Assembly (NCBI GenBank): GCA_018831195.1
Contig: JAHJDP010000096.1
Coordinates: 1-47,182 of the forward strand
Length of the DNA stretch: 47,182 nucleotides
Reading direction: 5' to 3'
Source of the DNA: Candidatus Eisenbacteria bacterium
Lineage (GTDB): Bacteria > Eisenbacteria > RBG-16-71-46 > CAIMUX01 > JAHJDP01
The notes under the pieces are model-generated. The model searched no databases. It saw only the letters and a list, made by a program, of their open reading frames with translations, and was not told where the DNA came from. Below are positions 31,976 through 38,570 of this stretch, piece after piece. Every line of letters begins with the position of its first letter. The first letter of the stretch is position 1. A program made the translations under genes and the position numbers.

Positions 31976-33859
31976 ATGACAACCAGACGGATAAATGAGG
32001 GATACAGAGTCATGATGGGAGGGATGCTTTTGGCCTGCTTCATGATAAGTCTCTGTATGGTGACCGTTCCGACCTTGGGCCAGGCTGTGACCATGCGTCC
32101 CAAGGATCCGGATCTTACAATCCATACTGCACTTTATGATGCGATCGAGATGGAAGCATCCGGTGACTTTTCAAGGTCGGAATTGAAAAATGTTATGCGC
32201 CGTAGATCTGTCTACCTTGATGATCTCGGACGGGTTCATGTAGAGATTATCGGACCGGAGGGCGGGCCAGCCATTACGGCCTCCGCTTTGACACCCTATG
32301 GCGCCGAACTTGAGAATGCCTGGCGCAATCGCGCCGACGCCTGGATTCCGCTCCCTCAGGTTGTCAATCTGGCGCGCCGTCTTGCACCAAACTATAGGTT
32401 GCAAAAGGCGATGTACGGTACGCCAACTTCGGTGATGGGGGAGGGGCCGGCGGAAACAAATTCCCAGTCATACCGTGACGGGGGTGCGGATGGCGCCGGT
32501 CTTACAATCGCCATCTTCGATGGTGGGTTTGACAACCTCACCGAAGCGATGAATAACGGTGACGCACCGCCTCCAGGCCAGGCGACCCGGATTAACCTCA
32601 CCTCAACCGATTTTGAAGAGCCGGATGATGGGACGCACGGTACTGGTTGTGTTGAAGCAGCTTATGATCACTGCCCTGGTGCGACTTGGAGAATATATAA
32701 ATACCATACCCTGGTGGACCTTGGGAATGCGGTAGACGACGCCATTGGCTATGGAGTCGATATAATTTCTCACTCAATCGCTTGGTACAATACAGGATGG
32801 GAAGATGATAGTGGGGATGCCTGCAATGAGGCAAGAAATGCGGCGGAAGCCGGAATATTCTTTTTCACCGCCGCTGGTAACTCTGCAACTGAGCATTGGC
32901 AAGGATTCTATAATGCCGGGCCTGATGCTCCCAATGTGCACGATTGGATCGATGGCGACGAAATGCTCAGCGTGACGGTTCCCGACGGTCAGACCGTCTC
33001 CTTTTTCTTGTCATGGGACCATACAAACGGGCAGGTCTATGACTACGATTTGTCACTATGGGGAAATGGCGGTTCCATGTTGCTGGACTACTCGAACTTT
33101 GGTGGGAATACCTTTGAGGAGGTGAGTTACGACAATTCCACGGGTTCGGATAGGGTTGTCGAATTGCGAATCGAACGGGAAAGCGGCGGATCGACGGAAA
33201 TGGAAATCTTCATGAAAGGTTCTGCAACTTGGAATGAGCATATTATTGCAGCAGGATCAACCATATCGCCCACTAATTGCACTCACCCCAACGTCATTGT
33301 GGTCGGTGCTGTCCATCATGGATTATACGACTATCCAAACGGATTTAACACTATAATGAGTTATAGTAGTCAAGGCCCCAGCAACTCCGGTATGACATTG
33401 CCCGATATTTGCGGCCCGACACATACAATTGGTTTTACCTATGACGACCCCATTCAGGGATTCGGTGGCACAAGCTGCGCGACGCCGAATTGCGCGGGGG
33501 CCATGTGCGCTTTCTGGTCGGCTGACACGCAACTACTTCAGCGTGGCGTTTGGTGGCTCACGCTAAGACAAGCGGACCTCTGGCGGGATTGGGGGGTTGA
33601 CGGAGAAGACAATGTTTATGGGTGGGGAGGTCTCTTTCTAACGGACTATGTGGAACACACGATTTGGGTTGCGCGGTCCTATGAAAACTATGCCGATGAT
33701 CGTGGTTATCCATTTTATACGGTTCAGGCGGCACATGACGCGCAAGTGCCGGGCGGCCGGCTGTTGTTCTTCCCTGGGGGTACATATCCTGAACCGGCGA
33801 CGCTGTCCACCAACATGAGATTGGAAACGATCGAGCATGACGCGACGCTGGGTCAGTAG
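31976..33859 (+). CDS. exported subtilisin-family (S8) serine protease
   Basis: The protein has 627 residues and a hydrophobic N-terminal signal segment (about 12-36). The catalytic triad is complete: D182 (F-D-G-G-F), H221 (D-G-T-H-G-T-G), oxyanion N302 (A-A-G-N-S) and S500 (G-G-T-S-C-A-T-P). The long stretch between N302 and S500 contains an inserted beta-domain of about 115 residues. Residues 40-170 form a propeptide-like N-terminal region. The C-terminus (from about residue 575) starts like a beta-helix (Y-T-V-Q-A-A-H-D ... G-G-R-L-L-F-F-P-G-G-T-Y) but ends after about one coil, and no Ig-like sorting domain is present. It likely degrades or matures extracellular proteins. GGGGAGGG lies before the ATG. 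Confidence 0.85.
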   Translation: MTTRRINEGYRVMMGGMLLACFMISLCMVTVPTLGQAVTMRPKDPDLTIHTALYDAIEMEASGDFSRSELKNVMRRRSVYLDDLGRVHVEIIGPEGGPAITASALTPYGAELENAWRNRADAWIPLPQVVNLARRLAPNYRLQKAMYGTPTSVMGEGPAETNSQSYRDGGADGAGLTIAIFDGGFDNLTEAMNNGDAPPPGQATRINLTSTDFEEPDDGTHGTGCVEAAYDHCPGATWRIYKYHTLVDLGNAVDDAIGYGVDIISHSIAWYNTGWEDDSGDACNEARNAAEAGIFFFTAAGNSATEHWQGFYNAGPDAPNVHDWIDGDEMLSVTVPDGQTVSFFLSWDHTNGQVYDYDLSLWGNGGSMLLDYSNFGGNTFEEVSYDNSTGSDRVVELRIERESGGSTEMEIFMKGSATWNEHIIAAGSTISPTNCTHPNVIVVGAVHHGLYDYPNGFNTIMSYSSQGPSNSGMTLPDICGPTHTIGFTYDDPIQGFGGTSCATPNCAGAMCAFWSADTQLLQRGVWWLTLRQADLWRDWGVDGEDNVYGWGGLFLTDYVEHTIWVARSYENYADDRGYPFYTVQAAHDAQVPGGRLLFFPGGTYPEPATLSTNMRLETIEHDATLGQ

Positions 33860-33916
33860 CTATCCAGCCCTGTTTATAGCCTCCGCCAGCTGAATTCCCA
33901 GCCTGCATCCATCCCT

Positions 33917-33944
33917 TTGACCCCGGGGCAAAAACTCCTATACT
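33917..33944 (+). promoter_or_regulatory. housekeeping-type promoter of the aspartate ammonia-lyase gene
   Basis: TTGACC (33917-33922), 16 bases containing GGGGCAAAAA, then TATACT (33939-33944). Both boxes score five of six. The spacer resembles that of the promoter at 9575. The start of transcription would be near 33951, about 68 bases before ATG 34019. Confidence 0.55.
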
Positions 33945-34018
33945 CTGGATTCCGTACTGATCCGGGGTACCATTTTCTTTCCCCTATGACACGATTCAAA
34001 GAATCAATGGAGCCAGAT

Positions 34019-35437
34019 ATGTTCACTGAGCACAAAACCCGCACCGAACACGACCTGCTCGGTTCGAAAGAAATCCCATCCGCCGCCTACTATGGCATCC
34101 AAACCGCGCGGGCGATGGAGAATTTTCTCATCTCGGGTGTGCCGATCAGCCATTACTCCGACCTGATCCGCGCACTGGCCTTGGTCAAGCTGGCGGCGGC
34201 GCGCGCCAATCATGATTGCGGGCAGCTCCCAGACGAGATCTTCAAGGGAATCGAGGGCGCTTGTCAGGAAATCATCGAAGGAAAACTGCACGATGAATTT
34301 CTGGTCGACATGTTCCAGGGCGGGGCGGGGACCTCGACGAATATGAACGCCAATGAGGTCATCGCGAATCGGTCCCTGGAGCTGATGGGGCACGCCATGG
34401 GCGAGTATCGATTCTGCGATCCGCATGACCATGTGAACCTCTCGCAGTCGACCAACGATGTCTATCCGACAGCCCTTCATATCGCGATGGTCTTTATCAA
34501 TGATCATCTTATATTGGAAATGGAACGGCTCGTCGCATCACTTCGCGCCAAGGGGCGGGAGTTCAGCCACATCATCAAGATGGGTAGAACGCAGCTTCAG
34601 GACGCGGTGCCGATGACGCTCGGGCAGGAGTTCGAAGCCTGGGCCGCGAGTCTCGACAACGAGGTGGACGCCCTAAAACAGGCGGAGGGCTGGCTTCTGG
34701 AAGTCAACATGGGAGGCACCGCGATCGGCACCGGGTTGAATGCCCCCAAAGGTTACGCAGCGAAATGTATAAAGCACCTGGCGGCGATCGCCGGCAAGAC
34801 GTTCTATTTGGCAAAGGATCTTGTTGAAGCGACACAGGACACGCAGGCCTTCGTCCTTTATTCGGGCACACTGAAGAGCCTGGCGATCAAGCTCTCCAAA
34901 ATCTGCAGCGACATCCGGCTTCTCTCTTCCGGACCGCGGGCGGGACTGAATGAGATCAATCTCCCGCGGAAACAGCCGGGCTCAACGATCATGCCGGGAA
35001 AGGTCAATCCGGTAATTCCGGAGGTGGTGAACCAGGTCTGTTATCGCGTTATCGGCAGCGATCTCACCGTGACGCTGGCGGCCGCGGCGGGCCAGCTCCA
35101 GCTCAACGTCATGGAACCGGTCATCGCGGAGTGTATTCTCAGCTCGCAGACAATGTTCATGAACTCCGCCCGCACCCTTCGTGAGCACTGCATCGACGGG
35201 ATCACGGCCAACGAAGATATCTGCCGGGGGATGGTGGAGCGCAGCATCGGCCTTGTGACGGCGCTGAATCCTCTCCTCGGGTATGAGACCTCTACAAAAC
35301 TGGCCAAGGAGGCCCTTGAGACCGGACGCGGAATTGTAGAACTCGTCAGAGAGAAGGGGCTTCTCACCGGGCAGCAGATCGAGGAAATTCTCGATCCGGC
35401 GAAGATGACGGGCGGGGGCGAATCGAACGCTTTATGA
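34019..35437 (+). CDS. aspA: aspartate ammonia-lyase (aspartase)
   Basis: The protein has 472 residues from ATG 34019, close to the usual 470-480. This start is preceded by GGAG at six bases; the open frame reaches back to 33917 but that part overlaps the promoter. It catalyses reversible deamination of L-aspartate to fumarate and ammonia in the cytoplasm. The family signature is at residues 321-331 (G-S-T-I-M-P-G-K-V-N-P), including the mobile serine-loop region; the early substrate motif G-A-G-T-S-T-N-M-N-A-N-E-V-I and the H-V-N-L-S-Q-S-T-N-D-V-Y-P-T box are intact. The G-T-S-T-N-M-N and H-D-H-V-N patterns favour aspartase over fumarase C, though the two families are close. It stands alone with its own promoter. 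Confidence 0.9.
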   Translation: MFTEHKTRTEHDLLGSKEIPSAAYYGIQTARAMENFLISGVPISHYSDLIRALALVKLAAARANHDCGQLPDEIFKGIEGACQEIIEGKLHDEFLVDMFQGGAGTSTNMNANEVIANRSLELMGHAMGEYRFCDPHDHVNLSQSTNDVYPTALHIAMVFINDHLILEMERLVASLRAKGREFSHIIKMGRTQLQDAVPMTLGQEFEAWAASLDNEVDALKQAEGWLLEVNMGGTAIGTGLNAPKGYAAKCIKHLAAIAGKTFYLAKDLVEATQDTQAFVLYSGTLKSLAIKLSKICSDIRLLSSGPRAGLNEINLPRKQPGSTIMPGKVNPVIPEVVNQVCYRVIGSDLTVTLAAAAGQLQLNVMEPVIAECILSSQTMFMNSARTLREHCIDGITANEDICRGMVERSIGLVTALNPLLGYETSTKLAKEALETGRGIVELVREKGLLTGQQIEEILDPAKMTGGGESNAL

Positions 35438-35447
35438 CCTTGATTTC

Positions 35448-35476
35448 ATGACAAAACCCTCCTTTTGTGCTATTAT
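35448..35476 (+). promoter_or_regulatory. possible promoter of the LVIVD-repeat gene
   Basis: ATGACA (35448-35453), 17 bases, TATTAT (35471-35476), with an overlapping TATAAT three bases further on. It lies just after the aspartase stop codon and about 100 bases before ATG 35581. Confidence 0.4.
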
Positions 35477-35580
35477 AATTGCGATTGCAGGAACCGTTGT
35501 TGTATCTGTTTTCGTACTAGTAGATAGCTCGTTGAGTCTAGTCCACCGTGAACATTGGATGCCAATGGGAGGGGTAGGTC

Positions 35581-37758
35581 ATGAGACGGCTATCGGTAAT
35601 GTATGTGTTTATCGGCCTTTACAGCGCCTGCACCCCCGGTTCGACCCGCGCCGACAGCATCGACTACGGAGAATATCTACATCGACTGGGCGCCGTGGAT
35701 ACGCCGGAGATCGCCAATGGTGTGGCGGCATCCGGTACCTATGCCTATGTGGCGGACGGCGCTTCCGGATTGCAGGTCGTCGATTTTACGGATCCGCTTC
35801 ATCCGCAGATCGTGGGGTATACCGACACGCCGGGGGAGGCCTGGGGCGTTGTGATATCCGGCGCTTATGCTTATGTCGCGGATCTTTATATGGGTCTCCA
35901 AGTTGTTGAGATAACGGATCCCCTCAATCCCCAAATTGTGGGTTCCGCGGATACGCCCGGCGACTCCTACGGCGTGGCCGTCTCAGGGACCCATGCCTAC
36001 GTCACCGACTGGAACTGCGGCCTGCAAGTGATCGACATCACGGATCCGGAAGATCCCCAAATCGTTGGATGCGTAAGCACACCGGCCGACGCGAATGACG
36101 TCGCCATTTTGGGTTCCCATGCTTACATCGCAGACTTTGGCTCCGGTCTACAGGTTGTTGACATTACCGATCCGGAGCATCCCCTGATCGTGGGTTGCGA
36201 GGACGCGCCGCTTGATGCCTATGGCGTGGCCATCTCAGGCGCCTATGCCTACATCGCGGATGTCTATTCGGGTCTCTATGTCATTGAGATCACCGATCCC
36301 GAGAATCCACAATGTGTGGCTCATCTCAGCATGCCGAGCTGGGTTTTTGGCGTGGCGGTCTCAGGCGACTATTTATACATTGCGGATCAATCTGCCGGAC
36401 TGCAGGTCGTCAGTGTGGCGGATCCGGAGAATCCTCAAATTGTGGGTGGGGTGGATACGCCGGGGGATTCCTATGGTGTTTGCGTGTCCGGCAACCATGC
36501 TTTCATCGCAGACGGCGCCTTTGGTCTGCATGTGATCGACAGCACAAATCCCGAGAGCCCGCAGCCGATCGGCGCTGTTGATCTATCGGGCGATGGCTTG
36601 GATGTCGCGATTTCAGGAGAGTATGCCGCTATCGTGACCGGCTATGCCGGCTTCCAGGTGATCGATATCTCAAGCCCGCAGACGCCTCAAGTCATAGGCG
36701 CCGCGCCGATGCCGGGCGATGCCTATGGTGTGGCGGTTTCAGGTCCTTACGCCTATGTAGCGGAATGGGGGGAGGGTCTTCAGGTCATTGACATGAGCAT
36801 TCCTGAAACGCCGCAGATTATCGGCAGCGAGAACATGCCGGATTTGGCCTATGCTGTCGCGCTTTCGGGCGCGTATGCGTTCGTCGCGGACCACTATGCG
36901 GGGCTGCAGATCATCGATATTGCCAATCCCCTGGATCCTCAATCGGTCGGCGGCGCCGACACACCGGGGGAGGCTTATGACGTGGTGGTTTGCGGTTCCA
37001 TCGCTTACGTGGCGGATGGCAGCTGCGGTCTTCAAGTGATCGAGATAACGGACCCCTTGCATCCGCAGATAATCGGCGGCGCCGATACGCCGGGGGAGGC
37101 CCGCGGTGTGGCCCTCTACGGCGATTATGTTTGTATCGCCGACCGTGATTCGGGTCTCATCGTCATACAGGTTGCCGATCCGCAGAATCCCCAGATCGTG
37201 GGCGGCGTAAAAACCCCCGGTGACGCCAACGGTGTGGTGATCTCAGGCACCCATGCCTATGTCGCGGAATGGGGTTCCGGATTGTATGTGATCGACATCA
37301 GCGATCCCCAAAACCCCCGCATCACAGGCAGCGCCGGCTCGCCGGCCTACGGCTTCAGCGCGGCGGTTTCAGGCGAGAATGTCTACCTCGGAATCTACGG
37401 CGGATTTCAGATCCTGCCGGCGCAGGTCGAGCCTTCGGCGGTTGATGATTTTGAAGGGCTGGGTGGGCTTGATGGGCTTATGAACAAAATGCCCCTGCAT
37501 TTCATCCCGAATCCGAGTTCCCAATCGACAGTGATTCGATTCAGCACGCACGGCCGCGGCAATGTACAGGTCGGTGTCTATGACGCCGCCGGCCGCAGAG
37601 TACGGGACCTGTATCGCGGCGCGCTCGGTGCGGGCTTCCACAATCTTACGTGGGACGGACACGATGACAGCGGGGGAGAAACGGCGGCGGGCGTCTACTT
37701 CGTGCGGGTTACGACGGCGGAAAGAAGTGTGACGGGTCGGCATACGAGAATAAGGTAG
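35581..37758 (+). CDS. exported LVIVD-repeat (beta-propeller) protein with sorting domain
   Basis: The protein has 725 residues. Its N-terminal signal peptide contains L-Y-S-A-C, only a weak lipobox, so ordinary cleavage after T-R-A is more likely. Thirteen full repeats and one partial repeat of 42 residues follow, each of the form G-V-A-V-S-G-x-Y-A-Y-V-A-D-x-x-x-G-L-Q-V-I-D-I-T-D-P-x-x-P-Q-I-V-G, the LVIVD repeat thought to fold as a propeller. The last 90 residues are the Ig-like sorting domain (N-P-S-S-Q-S-T-V-I-R-F ... A-A-G-V-Y-F-V-R-V ... T-R-I-R). Surface exposure is expected; ligand unknown. A strong GGAGGGG stands before the ATG. An overlapping frame from 35448 looks like a second signal peptide but quickly becomes non-coding. 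Confidence 0.85.
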   Translation: MRRLSVMYVFIGLYSACTPGSTRADSIDYGEYLHRLGAVDTPEIANGVAASGTYAYVADGASGLQVVDFTDPLHPQIVGYTDTPGEAWGVVISGAYAYVADLYMGLQVVEITDPLNPQIVGSADTPGDSYGVAVSGTHAYVTDWNCGLQVIDITDPEDPQIVGCVSTPADANDVAILGSHAYIADFGSGLQVVDITDPEHPLIVGCEDAPLDAYGVAISGAYAYIADVYSGLYVIEITDPENPQCVAHLSMPSWVFGVAVSGDYLYIADQSAGLQVVSVADPENPQIVGGVDTPGDSYGVCVSGNHAFIADGAFGLHVIDSTNPESPQPIGAVDLSGDGLDVAISGEYAAIVTGYAGFQVIDISSPQTPQVIGAAPMPGDAYGVAVSGPYAYVAEWGEGLQVIDMSIPETPQIIGSENMPDLAYAVALSGAYAFVADHYAGLQIIDIANPLDPQSVGGADTPGEAYDVVVCGSIAYVADGSCGLQVIEITDPLHPQIIGGADTPGEARGVALYGDYVCIADRDSGLIVIQVADPQNPQIVGGVKTPGDANGVVISGTHAYVAEWGSGLYVIDISDPQNPRITGSAGSPAYGFSAAVSGENVYLGIYGGFQILPAQVEPSAVDDFEGLGGLDGLMNKMPLHFIPNPSSQSTVIRFSTHGRGNVQVGVYDAAGRRVRDLYRGALGAGFHNLTWDGHDDSGGETAAGVYFVRVTTAERSVTGRHTRIR
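35716..37428 (+). repeat. LVIVD tandem repeat array, 13-14 units of 126 bp
   Basis: Units of exactly 42 codons recur with conserved G-L-Q-V, D-I-T-D-P and P-Q-I-V-G positions; the last unit is truncated and diverged. The regular 126-bp period with moderate DNA identity suggests expansion by unequal exchange. Confidence 0.85.
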
Positions 37759-37765
37759 TAATTGC

Positions 37766-37822
37766 GGGAAGGGCAATGCGCATGGGGGTTACAGGAGAAT
37801 GCGAAACGCATCAGCCCTTCCC
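37766..37822. terminator. hairpin between convergent genes (possible bidirectional terminator)
   Basis: A perfect 9-bp stem, GGGAAGGGC (37766-37774) with GCCCTTCCC (37814-37822), encloses a loop with a second small TGCG/CGCA hairpin. It fills the gap between the ends of the LVIVD gene and the minus-strand gene at 37839. No T run on either side. Confidence 0.45.
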
Positions 37823-37838
37823 AACATATTGAGGAAGA

Positions 37839-38534
37839 TCAATCGTCGTAGATGAAAACCTTCCACTTGCCTAAACGGCAGGCGAAGGTTTTCACAAAAT
37901 CCAACTTGACGGATTCTCCCGTCTTTTCATTGTGAGCATAAATCCGGATCCCATGGTAAAGATCGAAGTTTGTGTAGGGGGCGTGCCCACCCTCGCATGT
38001 CACGCGGTCGAGAATAAGTTTCACGCCCCGGTAATCCAGCCCTTCTGAGATCCCTGATTCCACCTTGCCGGCATGGAAGAACCAGGCCTCATCCGGTTTC
38101 CAATTGGTAATCGGCCGGCTCGCTGGAAACTCAGGCCAGAATAGGGTTCCGAATTCATACCGATCGATGGCCAGATCCCGAAGTCCATCACGGGAATCAA
38201 CCTCCATCAGTTCAAGAATTCGACGGGCCAGCGCCACAGGGGATGTAGAACCGCCGTTGAATTCACGATCATGAACGGCCACTTCCCGCTTGCCGGTAAT
38301 AACAGATTCCCATTCCGGATCATCTGTGCGCGGAGACATGCCGCGGGCTTTTGCTATGCCCATCGTTGCTTCGGGGACCTGATTGTCAAACCACTCATCA
38401 CCATAGTCTGCCGGGTCCGGCAGGGGCTCGCGCATGTCGGCTTGTGCCGGCCAGCCGGCCAGGAATAGGACCGCAAGCGCCTGCAGCAAAGGACTGCAGC
38501 TAATCCGGGTTCTGAAGCGATTCCGAAATTGCAT
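37839..38534 (-). CDS. exported protein of unknown function downstream of the TonB receptor
   Basis: The protein has 231 residues and a signal peptide (cleavage after about residue 32, A-Q-A-D). No domain recognised. The mature part is acidic and aromatic, with W-F-F-H-A-G-K-V-E-S-G and a closing V-K-T-F-A-C-R-L-G-K-W-K-V-F-I-Y-D-D; two cysteines could form a disulfide. It starts 36 bases after the TonB-receptor stop codon with a strong AGGAGGGG, so it is most likely translated from the same transcript. It may be a periplasmic partner of the receptor, for example a binding or processing protein; this rests on position only. Confidence 0.65.
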   Translation of the reverse strand: MQFRNRFRTRISCSPLLQALAVLFLAGWPAQADMREPLPDPADYGDEWFDNQVPEATMGIAKARGMSPRTDDPEWESVITGKREVAVHDREFNGGSTSPVALARRILELMEVDSRDGLRDLAIDRYEFGTLFWPEFPASRPITNWKPDEAWFFHAGKVESGISEGLDYRGVKLILDRVTCEGGHAPYTNFDLYHGIRIYAHNEKTGESVKLDFVKTFACRLGKWKVFIYDD

Positions 38535-38570
38535 ATTCTTTCCCCTCCTGATCCTTCTGTTTCAAACCCG

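Noticed and set aside
35448-35909. A frame beginning with a signal-peptide-like hydrophobic stretch just before the LVIVD gene.
   Set aside because: After about 45 residues it becomes an arginine-rich shadow of the LVIVD gene, and it has no good ribosome-binding site; the LVIVD gene has its own signal peptide and strong site.
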